Shown here: piece after piece, positions 8,217 to 17,831 of the stretch
Position numbering within the stretch: position 1 is the first letter of the stretch
Layout: every line of letters starts with the position of its first letter
Assembly (NCBI RefSeq): GCF_000518225.1
Contig: NZ_KI912401.1
Span: 143,546 to 207,545 of the forward strand
Origin: Helicobacter pametensis ATCC 51478
Lineage (GTDB): Bacteria > Campylobacterota > Campylobacteria > Campylobacterales > Helicobacteraceae
Reading direction: 5' to 3'
DNA length: 64,000 nt
Notes under the pieces: generated by a model
The model's database searches: none
The model's input: only the letters and a program-made list of their open reading frames with translations
What the model was told of the DNA's origin: nothing
Made by a program: the position numbers and the translations under genes

Positions 8217-9152
8217 TTGACCCAGTCACAATGGATTTGGAAGAATGGTGAGTTTATTCCTTGGAAGGAAGCGACTACCCATCTTTTGAGTCATAGCTTG
8301 CATTATGGAAATGCTGTATTTGAGGGGGTGAGAGCCTATCCGACAGATAAGGGATTGGCTATTTTTCGTCTTCAAGAGCATACTCAAAGACTGCTAGATT
8401 CTGCCAAGATTGTCGCCCTTGATTGCTCTTTTGGATTTGATGAGCTTTGTAAGGCTCAAATTGAACTTGTGAGGAAAAATACTTTTAGGGGGGATAAAAG
8501 TGTTTATATCCGTCCTTTGATTTATTTGGGATATGGAGATTTGAGGGTGGCACATTACCACTCTCCTATTGAGGTGATGATGGCATGTTGGGAATGGGAT
8601 GGATATTTGGGTGAAGATGCACAAAGTCGTGGCATCAGAGTGAAAACTAGCTCTTTTAGACGCCCATCTAATCAATCAGGATTTCTAAAAGCCAAGGTCT
8701 CAGGCAATTATCTCAACTCTCAGCTAGCGCGTTATGAGGCATATAAATGCGGGTTTGATGAGTGTATTTTGCTTGATGATTCTGGCTTTGTGACTGAAGC
8801 AAGCAGTGAGTGTTTGTTCGTAGTGAAAAAAGATGAGTTTATCACACCTCCATGGGAGAATACGCTTTGCTCAATCACACAAGAGAGCGTGATGCAAATC
8901 ATTCAAAAAGAAGGATATAAACTCACTCAAAGAGCAATTACACGCGATGAGATTTATACAGCTGATGAATGTTTTTTGGTCGGAACTGCTGCTGAGATTA
9001 CGCCAGTTGTTGAGCTAGATTTCCGCAAGATTGGGGATGATTTTCCCAAGACACGATGGATTCAGGAGAGATTTAGCCAAGTTGCAGGTGGAGAAGATCC
9101 TGATTTTTTACATTTTTTAACTTATATTCAAGGAGAAACTGATGCCAATTGA
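8217..9152 (+). CDS. ilvE: Branched-chain amino acid aminotransferase
   Basis: This is a fold-type IV PLP transaminase that interconverts valine, leucine and isoleucine with their 2-oxo acids. Marks are HSLHYGNAVFEGVRAY near the N-terminus, the PLP lysine in FLKAKVSGNYLNS and the EASSECLF region. The start is TTG 8217, with a near-perfect AAGGAGG five bases upstream; the ATGs at 8184 and 8187 lie within the preceding gene and have no such site. The product is 311 aa, close to the family norm. It overlaps the following SPFH gene by 11 bases. Confidence 0.93.
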   Translation: MTQSQWIWKNGEFIPWKEATTHLLSHSLHYGNAVFEGVRAYPTDKGLAIFRLQEHTQRLLDSAKIVALDCSFGFDELCKAQIELVRKNTFRGDKSVYIRPLIYLGYGDLRVAHYHSPIEVMMACWEWDGYLGEDAQSRGIRVKTSSFRRPSNQSGFLKAKVSGNYLNSQLARYEAYKCGFDECILLDDSGFVTEASSECLFVVKKDEFITPPWENTLCSITQESVMQIIQKEGYKLTQRAITRDEIYTADECFLVGTAAEITPVVELDFRKIGDDFPKTRWIQERFSQVAGGEDPDFLHFLTYIQGETDAN

Positions 9153-10221
9153 TCTAAATGAGCATTTGAAGAAAAAAAATATGAATCGAGAGGAAAAGCC
9201 CCAAGGAGAACCTAGGAGGGAGACACCTAAGCGTGATTTCACGCCTGATTTTGGAGGGAAAAAGCTTGGATTTTTGATCGCTGGGGTGGTGATTGTCGTG
9301 CTTTTGGTTTTGGCACGACCATTTGTAGTGATCAACTCTGGTGAGGTGGGGATCAAAGTGACTGCTGGAAAATATGACAACACCCCATTGCAGCCTGGAT
9401 TTCATTTCTTTGTGCCAATTCTACAAAATGTAATTGTGGTGGATACGCGGGTGAGAATCATCAATTTTTCTCGCACAGAGGATATGGGAGTGATGGGAAA
9501 AAATCAAGGGATTTTTAGAAATGATGCAATTTCTGTGATGGATTCTAGGGGACTTTCTGTCTCAATTGAGCTCACCGTGCAGTATTCGCTCAATCCAACT
9601 AAAGTCCCACAAACTATCGCAACTTATGGACTTTCTTGGGAGCAAAAGATCATCAATCCTGTGGTGCGTGATGTCGTAAGAAGTGTAGTAGGGCGCTATC
9701 CTGCTGAAGAGCTTCCCATCAAAAGAAATGAGATTGCTCAAATGATTAGCACAAATATTCAAGATGAGATTGCTAAGCTCCCCAACTCTCCTGTCAGTCT
9801 TGATTCCGTTCAGCTTAGAGAGATCGTGCTTCCCAACAATATCAAAGAGCAGATTGAAAAAGTCCAAATTGCACGCCAAGAATCAGAGCGTGTGAGATAT
9901 GAAGTTGAGAGAGCCAAGCAAGAAGCAGAGAAGGTTGCCGCTCTAGCACGAGGTGAAGCAGAGGCAAATCGAGTGAGGGCACAAGGTGTGGCTGATGCGA
10001 TTTTGATCGAGGCCAATGCTCAAAGCAAGGCCAATAAAACAATCGCTGATAGTTTGACTTCAAGACTTTTGGAATTGCGTCAGATTGAAACTCAAGGCAA
10101 GTTCAATGAAGCACTAAAAGTCAATAAAAATGCACAAATTTTCCTCACTCCTGGTGGAGCTGTGCCTAATATTTGGGTTGATTCTAAAAATAAGCAAAAA
10201 TCCACTAGCACAAATAGATAA
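9142..10221 (+). CDS. SPFH/band 7 (prohibitin-like) membrane protein (HP0248-like)
   Basis: This is a 359-aa SPFH protein that organises membrane microdomains or protease complexes in related families. It has a charged N-terminus (MPIDLNEHLKKKN), one membrane span (about residues 36-58), the SPFH domain (about 60-250), an alanine/glutamate-rich coiled coil with repeated QEAEKVAALARGEAEANR-type heptads (about 245-300), and a conserved tail FLTPGGAVPNIWVD. The start overlaps ilvE by 11 bases and the sequence closely matches H. pylori HP0248 from memory. The specific partner is unknown. Confidence 0.88.
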   Translation: MPIDLNEHLKKKNMNREEKPQGEPRRETPKRDFTPDFGGKKLGFLIAGVVIVVLLVLARPFVVINSGEVGIKVTAGKYDNTPLQPGFHFFVPILQNVIVVDTRVRIINFSRTEDMGVMGKNQGIFRNDAISVMDSRGLSVSIELTVQYSLNPTKVPQTIATYGLSWEQKIINPVVRDVVRSVVGRYPAEELPIKRNEIAQMISTNIQDEIAKLPNSPVSLDSVQLREIVLPNNIKEQIEKVQIARQESERVRYEVERAKQEAEKVAALARGEAEANRVRAQGVADAILIEANAQSKANKTIADSLTSRLLELRQIETQGKFNEALKVNKNAQIFLTPGGAVPNIWVDSKNKQKSTSTNR

Positions 10222-10223
10222 GA

Positions 10224-10775
10224 ATGAATACTCTTAGTCAATGGATCTATCAAGCTCGAGAGGGGATCATCCAGATCTCCTCCCTCTTGAGTTATTTTGA
10301 TCTATTGATCTTTTTTGGATGTTTTTTACTCTTTGCTCTTTTGTATATTGTGGCTTGTATTTTGGCAAGAGTGAGGTTTGGTATCCCTCAATTTTTTAAA
10401 GTATGTGCTTGGAGTGTGCTGCTAGCCACGCCAATCTTTATTGTATGGATCAATCAAAATATTCTCTATAAAAATAGAGTTGAATACAAGATGGCTAAGC
10501 ATTTGGAATATAGCCCTACTTTTTTTGTTGATGGTCTTGTTTATAATGAAGGAAGGGGACAGATTGGAAAGTGTTTTTTTGTTTTGGATATTTTGCGTCC
10601 ATCTGATTCTTGGAAACATAAGATTTTGAATGCCTTCTTGCCTTATAAACAATACAAATACGAGATCGCTCAAGAGATCAAACAGGGTAAATCACAAGAT
10701 TTTCAAATCACAATCAATCAGTTTCCCTACAAGCTTTATCAGATGAGAGTGGAATGCTATGGAGGTAGATTGTGA
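10224..10775 (+). CDS. Small two-span membrane protein, DUF2393-like
   Basis: This 183-aa protein of unknown function begins two bases after the SPFH gene and is probably in its operon. It has two membrane spans (about residues 25-50 and 60-78) followed by a C-terminal domain of about 100 residues, placed on one side of the membrane. The arrangement next to an SPFH protein recalls the HP0248-HP0249 pair of H. pylori and the DUF2393 family, but this is from memory. A partner role for the SPFH protein is inferred from position only. Confidence 0.65.
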   Translation: MNTLSQWIYQAREGIIQISSLLSYFDLLIFFGCFLLFALLYIVACILARVRFGIPQFFKVCAWSVLLATPIFIVWINQNILYKNRVEYKMAKHLEYSPTFFVDGLVYNEGRGQIGKCFFVLDILRPSDSWKHKILNAFLPYKQYKYEIAQEIKQGKSQDFQITINQFPYKLYQMRVECYGGRL

Positions 10776-11464
10776 AGATTCTCTTCTCTCCTAGTGAGGG
10801 TAAGGCATATTCGAGGCAGAAAGATATGCTTTCTCCACACATTGCTTCACTTCATCAGCAGTATTTGCATTTTGTGCGATCTGCAAGTGTGGAGGAATTG
10901 CAAAAATTATGGGGGATTAAGAAAATAGATGAGTTTGAAAAGATTAGAGAATCTTCACTACAAGCTCATACGATGAGAGCGATTGAGTGTTATAGCGGTG
11001 TGGCTTATGAGGCGTTAGATTTTGCTTCTTTGGATAAAAGAGAGCAAGATTTTGTTTTGGAATCTGTGTTGATTTTTAGCAATCTTTTTGGGGTGGTGAG
11101 AGCTGGAGAAATCCTGCCTTTTTATAAACTCAAGCAGGGAGAAGGGTTTGAGGGAGTGAGCACAAAAGCCATCTATCAAAAATCTCAAGATCAAATTGAC
11201 TTACTTTGTGGAGATGATTTGATTGTGGATTTGAGGGCAGAGTTTTATCAGAAACTCTATGTCCCCAAAGCACATTATGTGACTTTTGAGTTCTTAAAAG
11301 ATGGCAAGAAAATCAGCCATTATGCTAAGTATTACAGAGGACTGGTTTTGCGAGAGATCGCTAAGCATCAGAGTGTTGATGAGATTTGGAAATATTTGAG
11401 TGATCTCACTTTTCTTGGTTTTCAAGACAAAAAAAACTGCACAAAACTTGTCTTTAGTCTCTAA
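10772..11464 (+). CDS. yaaA: YaaA family peroxide stress protein
   Basis: This is a 230-aa cytoplasmic DUF328/YaaA protein. In E. coli YaaA lowers free intracellular iron during hydrogen peroxide stress. Family marks are the N-terminal MKILFSPSEGK, the YSGVAYEALDF block and the VDLRAEFYQ and FEFLKDGKKISHYAK segments. GTG 10772 overlaps the upstream stop as GTGA, with GGAGGT about six bases before it. It is the last gene of the run that starts at ilvE; a 76-base gap with a likely promoter for the next gene follows. Confidence 0.9.
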   Translation: MKILFSPSEGKAYSRQKDMLSPHIASLHQQYLHFVRSASVEELQKLWGIKKIDEFEKIRESSLQAHTMRAIECYSGVAYEALDFASLDKREQDFVLESVLIFSNLFGVVRAGEILPFYKLKQGEGFEGVSTKAIYQKSQDQIDLLCGDDLIVDLRAEFYQKLYVPKAHYVTFEFLKDGKKISHYAKYYRGLVLREIAKHQSVDEIWKYLSDLTFLGFQDKKNCTKLVFSL

Positions 11465-11501
11465 ACTTGCCAAAACAAAGCCATCAGCCCAAAAGCTTTG
11501 A

Positions 11502-11507
11502 TAAAAT
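11502..11507 (+). promoter_or_regulatory. Likely -10 element of pycB
   Basis: TAAAAT in the context TTTGATAAAATTGAG lies 34 bases before the pycB ATG, in the only gap of this region. The ribosome site AAAGGGA follows. No -35 is evident. Confidence 0.4.
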
Positions 11508-11540
11508 TGAGGCCTTTTAATCAACAAAGGGATACATCAA

Positions 11541-13268
11541 ATGAAACAAATCAAAATCACAGAAAATTCACTCAGGGATGGAATCCAGTCTCTTTTGGCG
11601 ACTCGCGTGATGACACAGGACTTGCTTGAGGCTGCCAAAATCTTTGAAGACATCGGATTTTATAGCGTAGAAGTTTGGGGTGGAGCGACTTATGATGCGT
11701 GTTTGAGGTATCTCAATGAAGATCCATTTGAACGACTTAGTGCCTTTAAGGCAATTTTCAAAACAACTCCGCTGCAAATGTTGCTTAGGGGGCAGAATCT
11801 TGTCGGTTATCGCCATTATGGCAATGATGTAGTGAGGGAATTTATCCGCTTAAGTAGTGAATCGGGGATTGATATTTTTAGAGTTTTTGATGCGCTCAAT
11901 GATGCTTCCAATCTCAAAGTCAGCATTGAGGCCATTTGCAATCAGGGCAAACATGCTCAGGGTGCGATTTGTTATACCACTTCACCTGTGCATCACCGAA
12001 AGTTTTTTGTCTCTTATGCCAAAGAGCTTTTGGCGATGGGGTGTCAGAGTTTGGCGATCAAGGATATGGCTGGATTGCTTAAGCCTTTTGAGGGCTATGA
12101 GTTGATTAAGGCAATCAAAGAAGAGACGGGGGCTAGTATTGCACTTCATGTGCATAGCACGACAGGATTTGCCTTTGGAACTCATCTCAAAGCACTGGAG
12201 GCTGGAGTAGATATCTTGGATTTAAGCAATAGTGCTCTAAGTGGAGGTACATCTCATCCAAGCACTCAGGCGATGGTTGCGACCTTGCAAGAGACACCAT
12301 GGGAGACTGGATTAGAGATTGAAAAAATGGAGCAGGCTTCTAAGATTCTCAAAAAAGTGCGTCAAAAATATGCGATGTATGAATCAAGTTTTAATCAAAT
12401 TGATACAGAGATCTTGAGCACTCAAATCCCAGGAGGAATGATCTCCAATCTTGCCACTCAGCTTAAAGAACAAAATGCACTTGATAGGATGCCAGAGGTT
12501 GCACAAGAGATTATTGAGGTGAGGAAAGATTTTGGATACATTCCATTGGTCACTCCCACTAGTCAGATCGTGGGGACTCAGGCTGTGCTAAATGTCTTGC
12601 AGAATGAGCGCTACAAAACACTCACAACAGAATCAAAAAATCTTATCTTAGGACTCTATGGCAAAACACCAGCCCCCATCTCTCCATCTCTCAAAGAGCG
12701 AGTAGGAGAAGCAGAGAAGAATCTAGAAGATGAAATGCCAAGGGCGATCCAAGAGAGCAGAGGATTTGCAACAAAGCCAAGTGATGTGATCTCTTATGCA
12801 TTATTTGGAGAGATGGCGCGTCAATACTTGGAGCAAAAAGATAAGCAACAGCCCCAAGATCTTTTGCATCAAGATTCTCAAAACTTGGGCAGATATTTTG
12901 AACTTCAAAGTGGAGGAGAGCGCTATGAGGTGGAGATCTTGGATGTGCAATCTTGCAAGGTCCATCTAAAAATCAATGGAGAAGAGAGAGAGGTTGGAAT
13001 CTCTGCTATGGATAGTGCATCAGAGATGGATGAGGAGATCTTTCAGGAAAACGCGATCTTTGCTCCAATGAGTGGAGTATGCACCAAGATTTTTGTCCAA
13101 GCCAATCAAAGGGTGAAGTGTGGAGAAGTGCTTGGTATGATTGAGGCGATGAAGATGGAAAATGAGATTCTTGCACCCAAGGATGGAGAGATTCAAGAGA
13201 TTTGTATCGCTCAAGGTGAGAGTGTGAATCCAAAGAAGATTTTATTTTTATTAAAGGAAGAAGAATGA
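11541..13268 (+). CDS. pycB: Pyruvate/oxaloacetate carboxylase subunit B (biotin carrier)
   Basis: This is a 575-aa carboxyltransferase subunit that moves CO2 between biotin and pyruvate/oxaloacetate. The N-terminal HMGL-like domain opens with the family ENSLRDGIQS motif and contains the metal/substrate segments VEVWGGATYD and LHVHSTTG. A PYC/OADA domain follows, then a C-terminal biotinyl domain with EAMKMEN, the biotinylated lysine being about residue 538. The A subunit (biotin carboxylase) is not in this window. In Campylobacter the two-subunit enzyme is anaplerotic; H. pylori lacks it, as far as I recall. A biotin synthase gene is at 25558. Confidence 0.93.
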   Translation: MKQIKITENSLRDGIQSLLATRVMTQDLLEAAKIFEDIGFYSVEVWGGATYDACLRYLNEDPFERLSAFKAIFKTTPLQMLLRGQNLVGYRHYGNDVVREFIRLSSESGIDIFRVFDALNDASNLKVSIEAICNQGKHAQGAICYTTSPVHHRKFFVSYAKELLAMGCQSLAIKDMAGLLKPFEGYELIKAIKEETGASIALHVHSTTGFAFGTHLKALEAGVDILDLSNSALSGGTSHPSTQAMVATLQETPWETGLEIEKMEQASKILKKVRQKYAMYESSFNQIDTEILSTQIPGGMISNLATQLKEQNALDRMPEVAQEIIEVRKDFGYIPLVTPTSQIVGTQAVLNVLQNERYKTLTTESKNLILGLYGKTPAPISPSLKERVGEAEKNLEDEMPRAIQESRGFATKPSDVISYALFGEMARQYLEQKDKQQPQDLLHQDSQNLGRYFELQSGGERYEVEILDVQSCKVHLKINGEEREVGISAMDSASEMDEEIFQENAIFAPMSGVCTKIFVQANQRVKCGEVLGMIEAMKMENEILAPKDGEIQEICIAQGESVNPKKILFLLKEEE

Positions 13269-14299
13269 AATTGAGTTTGATTTTTGGGGGGAAAAGTTAT
13301 GAGCATGAGATCAGCATTGTCAGTGCAATTTCGCTTTCAAAAATTCTAGAGATCACTCATTTTATTTTTCTAGATTATGAACATCAGTTTTTTCTCATCC
13401 CCAAAGAAAAGATGAAGTCAAATACCTTTAGTTCTGGAGCATATAAGCAGTGCAAGAAGCTTATGCCAACTTATGGGGATTTTGTGAGTGCTGGATTTTT
13501 GGGGGATAAAAAACTTGGAGTGGAGAGGGTTTTGAGTGTGGTGCATGGAGGTGATGGAGAAGATGGGGTGCTCTCTTCGCTCTTGGAATTTTATCGCATC
13601 CCTTTTATCGCTCCAAGAAAAGAAGCTTGTATCTTGAGCTATGACAAGGAGCTCACTAAGCTCTATGCTCAATCTAGGGGAGTTAAAGTGCTTGGATATG
13701 AGGTATTTTCTGTGCAGAATCCCCCGATATCACTCAAGCACTATCCTGCGATCATCAAGCCATCGCGTTTGGGAAGCTCTATTGGTGTCAATGTGGTGAG
13801 GGATGAAGCAGGTCTTGCTTATGGACTAGATTGTGCATTTGAGTATGATGATCGCATTATTGTTGAGCCTTTTGTGGAGGGAGTTAGAGAGTATAATCTA
13901 GCAGGGTATAGAGATCATGAGGGTAAGATCGTATTTTCAATCGTGGAAGAGCCAAAGAAGGCAGATTTTTTAAATTTTGAAAATAAATATTTGGATTTTT
14001 CACGCACAGAGCAAGTATTGAGGGCTGAAATCTCTGAAGCTCTTGAGCAAAGTTTGAGAGAGAATTTCATCAAGCTTTATGAAAATTGCTTTGAGGGGGC
14101 AATCATTCGCTGTGATTTTTTTGTGATCGATGGAGAGGTATACCTCAATGAGATCAATCCAATCCCTGGTTCTATGGCTAATTATCTCTTTGAAGATTTT
14201 TCATCTGTTGTTGCTGGGATCTCTCTTCCATTGATGCGTGAGATTAGTGGAAATTATGCATATATCCACAAGATTCAAAGAGCCAAAGGGAAGGCTTAA
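13265..14299 (+). CDS. ddl: D-alanine--D-alanine ligase
   Basis: This ATP-grasp enzyme makes the D-Ala-D-Ala dipeptide for peptidoglycan. Visible marks are an N-terminal FGGKSYEHEISIVSA, HGGDGEDGVLSSLLE, the ATP-binding KPSRLGSSIGV segment and the metal/ATP site ENCFEGAIIRCDFF ... YLNEINPIPGSM. The length (344 aa) is usual for Helicobacter. It overlaps pycB by four bases (ATGA) and is followed by hydrolase, murF and HIT genes, the H. pylori HP0738-HP0741 order; murF uses the product of this enzyme. Confidence 0.96.
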   Translation: MKLSLIFGGKSYEHEISIVSAISLSKILEITHFIFLDYEHQFFLIPKEKMKSNTFSSGAYKQCKKLMPTYGDFVSAGFLGDKKLGVERVLSVVHGGDGEDGVLSSLLEFYRIPFIAPRKEACILSYDKELTKLYAQSRGVKVLGYEVFSVQNPPISLKHYPAIIKPSRLGSSIGVNVVRDEAGLAYGLDCAFEYDDRIIVEPFVEGVREYNLAGYRDHEGKIVFSIVEEPKKADFLNFENKYLDFSRTEQVLRAEISEALEQSLRENFIKLYENCFEGAIIRCDFFVIDGEVYLNEINPIPGSMANYLFEDFSSVVAGISLPLMREISGNYAYIHKIQRAKGKA

Positions 14300-14301
14300 A
14301 G

Positions 14302-15030
14302 TTGGCAAAGAAATTTTTGGAATTTGAGGGGAATCGATTTGAGATTGCCTATGAGATGATCGATCATCAGATGGATCGATGGATTGTCTTTTTGCATGGT
14401 TGGGGAAGTAATAAGGGATTGATGAAACAGGCTTTTGGCCATTGTTTTGAAGGATTTAATCATCTCTATATTGATTTGCCAGGTTTTGGGCAGAGTCAAA
14501 ACCACATTGCGCTAAAGACCACTCAATATGCACAGATTCTAAAAATCTTTTTTGAATCTTTGCAGATTGATCCTTTGGAGAATATGATTGTTGGGCATAG
14601 CTTTGGAGGGAAAGTTGCTGCGCTTTTGGCTCCTAAAGAATTAGTTTTGCTCAGCTCTGCTGGGATCATTGAGCCAAAACCTCTCAAAATCAAAGCCAAA
14701 ATTTATCTTGCAAAATTTGTCAAAAAGATTGGGTTTTCTTATAAGGGATTGAGATCAAAAGATGCCAATGGCTTAAATGAGGGTATGTATCAGACATTTA
14801 AAAATGTGGTTGATGAAGATTTTTCATCAATCTTTGCTTCTTTGCCATCAAAGACTTATATCTTTTGGGGTACACAAGATCGTGCGACTTCTCTTGTAAG
14901 TGGAGAAAAGATCGCTTCTTTGATACATCTAAGTCATTTTCTTGCTTTTGAGGGAGATCATTATTTCTTTTTGAAATATGCAAAAGAGATAGATGATCAG
15001 ATTCAGAGATGGAGGAAGAGCGTTGAGTAG
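14302..15030 (+). CDS. Alpha/beta hydrolase (HP0739-like)
   Basis: This is a 242-aa alpha/beta-hydrolase. The nucleophile elbow is GHSFGG with S100, the oxyanion region is FLHGWGSNKG, and the histidine of the triad is probably the one in GDHYFFLKY near the C-terminus. The start is TTG 14302, with AGGGAAGG upstream. The H. pylori homologue carries the name 2-hydroxy-6-oxohepta-2,4-dienoate hydrolase by similarity only; the substrate is unknown. Its fixed place between ddl and murF suggests a cell-wall related role, which is inference. Confidence 0.85.
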   Translation: MAKKFLEFEGNRFEIAYEMIDHQMDRWIVFLHGWGSNKGLMKQAFGHCFEGFNHLYIDLPGFGQSQNHIALKTTQYAQILKIFFESLQIDPLENMIVGHSFGGKVAALLAPKELVLLSSAGIIEPKPLKIKAKIYLAKFVKKIGFSYKGLRSKDANGLNEGMYQTFKNVVDEDFSSIFASLPSKTYIFWGTQDRATSLVSGEKIASLIHLSHFLAFEGDHYFFLKYAKEIDDQIQRWRKSVE

Positions 15031-16477
15031 TGTATGGCTGATTGCCCTAGATTATGTGTTTTTGTTTGTTTTGGCATATTATTTGATGAACAATCTTCAG
15101 TGGTATAACTATAGCCTTTATCGTGTTTTGACCAAACATCACAAACGCTCTTGGCATTTGTTTTATTTTGTTTTTCCTCTCATTGCTTATGGATTCAGTG
15201 CTTATATGGGGTGGGTAACTTACTTTTATTTTGCATTGATTGGTTTGTATCTGCCGATCTTTGTTTATTGGATATTGAGATTGGATAAACCGCTTAAATG
15301 GACTGGGCGTGTTTGGAGATTTTTTGGGATCTTGGCCTTGTTTGCTTCTGTTGATGCTGGACTTGAGCTTGTTTATGGAGAAGTGTTTGGATCTTTTGTC
15401 ATGGCTTTGGGGTTTGCGTTGCTATGTTCGGATTTGTCTGAAATGATGCTTTTTAATCGCTACAAAAAGCTTGCACGCGAAAAAATTGCTTCGATGACAC
15501 AACTCAAGATCATCCTAATCACCGCAAGCTATGGAAAAACAAGTATCAAAAACTATCTTTATCAGATTCTCAAAGCCAGATTTCGTGTGCAAGCAACACC
15601 AAGAAGTGTCAATACACTCAAGGGTATCGTAGCTGATATCAATACAAATCTTGATCTACAAAGTGATTTTTATATCGTAGAAGCAGGTGCAAGGCAGAGG
15701 GGAGATATCGCTGAGATTGCTGAGTTTTTGAATCCCCAGTTTGTCATTATTGGCAAAATAGGGCCTCAGCACTTGGAATATTTCAAATCATTGGATCAAA
15801 TTGTGGAGACTAAATTTGAGGCTTTGAGATCTAGTCGCTTAAAATGTGCATTGATTGAGAGAAGCAATCCTATGCCTGAAAATCTCCCAAGATATGCTGA
15901 TAGAGCCAAAGGAGAGATTGATAGAATCAGCTCAACACTTCAGGGCACAAAATTTGACATGCTACTTGAGGGGGAATGGTATCAGTTTGAGACGAAGGTT
16001 TTGGGAAGTTTCAATGCTCATAATATCGCGCTTTGTATTGAGATGGCTCAAAAGATCGGCCTTAACCTCAATGAGATTGCAAATCGCGTGAGGAGACTAG
16101 AGAGTGTGGAGCATCGCTTAAGTAAAAGTGAGGTTGGAGGAAAGGTGATCTTGGATGATAGCTTTAATGGGAATCTTGAAGGAATGAAAGAGGCGATCAA
16201 AATCTCTTCAGAGCATCAAGGACGCAAGGTGATTGTCACACCAGGGATCATTGAGAGCACAGATGAGATGAATGTCTGTTTGGCACAAGAGATTGATAAA
16301 GTATTTGATGTAGTGATCATCACTGGAGAGCTCAATGCCAAGATTCTCTCTCAAGAGATCAAGCATGCCAAAAAGATCTTGCTCAAAGATAAAGATGCTA
16401 TGGAAAACACACTCAAGGCATCTCTCAAAGAGGGTGATTTGGTGCTTTTTGCCAATGATGCACCAAGCTATATTTAA
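15023..16477 (+). CDS. murF: UDP-N-acetylmuramoyl-tripeptide--D-alanyl-D-alanine ligase
   Basis: This enzyme joins D-Ala-D-Ala to the UDP-MurNAc tripeptide, the last cytoplasmic step of the muropeptide. The Mur ligase core shows the P-loop ITASYGKTSIKNY, the ligase segment VEAGARQRGDIAEI and the later ILDDSFNGNLEGMKEA. It differs from classical MurF in an N-terminal region of about 140 residues with several membrane spans, as in other Campylobacterota, so it is probably membrane bound. TTG 15023 is chosen because GGAGGA lies six bases upstream (484 aa); it overlaps the previous gene by eight bases. Confidence 0.92.
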   Translation: MSSVWLIALDYVFLFVLAYYLMNNLQWYNYSLYRVLTKHHKRSWHLFYFVFPLIAYGFSAYMGWVTYFYFALIGLYLPIFVYWILRLDKPLKWTGRVWRFFGILALFASVDAGLELVYGEVFGSFVMALGFALLCSDLSEMMLFNRYKKLAREKIASMTQLKIILITASYGKTSIKNYLYQILKARFRVQATPRSVNTLKGIVADINTNLDLQSDFYIVEAGARQRGDIAEIAEFLNPQFVIIGKIGPQHLEYFKSLDQIVETKFEALRSSRLKCALIERSNPMPENLPRYADRAKGEIDRISSTLQGTKFDMLLEGEWYQFETKVLGSFNAHNIALCIEMAQKIGLNLNEIANRVRRLESVEHRLSKSEVGGKVILDDSFNGNLEGMKEAIKISSEHQGRKVIVTPGIIESTDEMNVCLAQEIDKVFDVVIITGELNAKILSQEIKHAKKILLKDKDAMENTLKASLKEGDLVLFANDAPSYI

Positions 16478-16487
16478 GGAGGAGGTT

Positions 16488-16976
16488 GTGGATATTTTAT
16501 ATGCTCCGATGAGAAGCCATTATTTAAAGCATGGTGTCTCTGGAGAATGTGTGTTTTGTGAGATTTCAAAAGAAGCTCACAAAGATGAAGAGCATTATGT
16601 GTTTTATCGTGATGAAGTTTGTTTTGGGGTGATGAATCTCTATCCTTATACCCCTGGACATTTGATGTTTATCCCTCATATGCATATTGATTCTCCTCAT
16701 TTGTTGAATCTAGAGCAATGGTCGCATCTAGCCAAACTTACGCGCAAAGGTTGTGAGATGCTCTATGCCTTTGGTGCTCAAGGGATCAATAGTGGGATCA
16801 ATATCAGAAGTGCTGGAGGGGCTGGGATTCCTGAGCATCTTCACTGGCATCTTGTTCCACGCTTTGAGAGAGATACAAATTTTATGACCTCTATTGCACA
16901 GACGCGAATCTATGGTTGTGAATTTGTTGAAATCTTTAATAAAATCCAGCAATTATCTAAAGAATTTTTGAGATAA
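16488..16976 (+). CDS. HIT family nucleotide hydrolase/transferase
   Basis: This is a 162-aa histidine-triad protein. The catalytic motif HLHWHLVPR (HxHxH) is complete, and an N-terminal CVFCEI and the segment YPYTPGHLMFIPHMH are those of the AP4A-hydrolase/phosphorylase-like branch. GTG 16488 follows AAGGAGGAGG with good spacing and lies 10 bases after murF. It corresponds to HP0741 in the conserved ddl-hydrolase-murF-HIT order. The physiological substrate is unknown. Confidence 0.9.
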   Translation: MDILYAPMRSHYLKHGVSGECVFCEISKEAHKDEEHYVFYRDEVCFGVMNLYPYTPGHLMFIPHMHIDSPHLLNLEQWSHLAKLTRKGCEMLYAFGAQGINSGINIRSAGGAGIPEHLHWHLVPRFERDTNFMTSIAQTRIYGCEFVEIFNKIQQLSKEFLR

Positions 16977-16985
16977 GGAGTGTAG

Positions 16986-17831
16986 ATGAAAAAGTTGGTG
17001 TTTTTGTGTTGTTTGACTTTGACTTTTTTGATGGCAAGTAGTCGTTGGGATGCGTATTTGTTTAGCGATGACTATACGACTGTAAGACAGGGGATAACGC
17101 GTGGAGGAGATCTGAATTCGCGTTGGAGAGGGATGACACCTCTTTATAATGCTTGTCGAAGTGGATGGGCAGATATCGTAGAGTTGATGATCAATCGAGG
17201 TGCAGATGTCAATGCCAAAAGTTATGGAGAGACTGTTTTGCTTAAAGCTGCTGGTAAAAAGGTCAATGATGTTACATTGGCCAAAGTTTTGCTTAGCAAT
17301 GGTGCAGATGTCAATGCTCAAGACACACAAGGTAATACAGCGCTCTATCATGCCATTATGAATAAAAATGGAAAGATGATCAAGCTTTTGCTAGATAATG
17401 GTGCGGATATGTATATCAAGAACAAAAGAGGAGATAGTCCAGCTAGATTTATCCTCTCCAAAAAATCAATGCCATCAGTGAGCTTTGATAATCCCGATTT
17501 GATGCTCTCTGCTCAATCTTTTTTACTTGGAAGAAGCACGGTACCGGTTGGAGTTGTCAATAAAACAGCACAATTTATGAAGATCTCACAAATAGCAGTG
17601 TATTTCAATGGAGATTTGCTTGGCTCTATTCAGGTCAATATCAATGTCGCACCACGAGCCAAAATGCCAAATATTGGATCAATCAAACTTCCAGCAACTT
17701 TCTATCAGAATCTCAAAATCAAGGAAAATGGGCGTGCTGTGGTCAAATACGGATTGGCAGTCGAATATAGCCTTGATGGAAGCTCAAAAAGCTTTGAAAA
17801 CTCAAAAGATATTGAGTTAGCTCTCTGGTAA
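16986..17831 (+). CDS. Exported ankyrin-repeat protein
   Basis: This is a 281-aa protein with a signal peptide (about residues 1-18, ending LMASS) and three to four ankyrin repeats between about 45 and 160, seen as GMTPLYNACRSG, RGADVNAKS, NGADVNAQD and NGADMYIKN units. A beta-rich C-terminal half of unknown type follows. It is probably periplasmic and would bind protein partners. Its ATG is nine bases after the HIT gene, so it is likely in the ddl-murF operon. Its 3' end overlaps the convergent xseA by 15 bases. Confidence 0.85.
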   Translation: MKKLVFLCCLTLTFLMASSRWDAYLFSDDYTTVRQGITRGGDLNSRWRGMTPLYNACRSGWADIVELMINRGADVNAKSYGETVLLKAAGKKVNDVTLAKVLLSNGADVNAQDTQGNTALYHAIMNKNGKMIKLLLDNGADMYIKNKRGDSPARFILSKKSMPSVSFDNPDLMLSAQSFLLGRSTVPVGVVNKTAQFMKISQIAVYFNGDLLGSIQVNINVAPRAKMPNIGSIKLPATFYQNLKIKENGRAVVKYGLAVEYSLDGSSKSFENSKDIELALW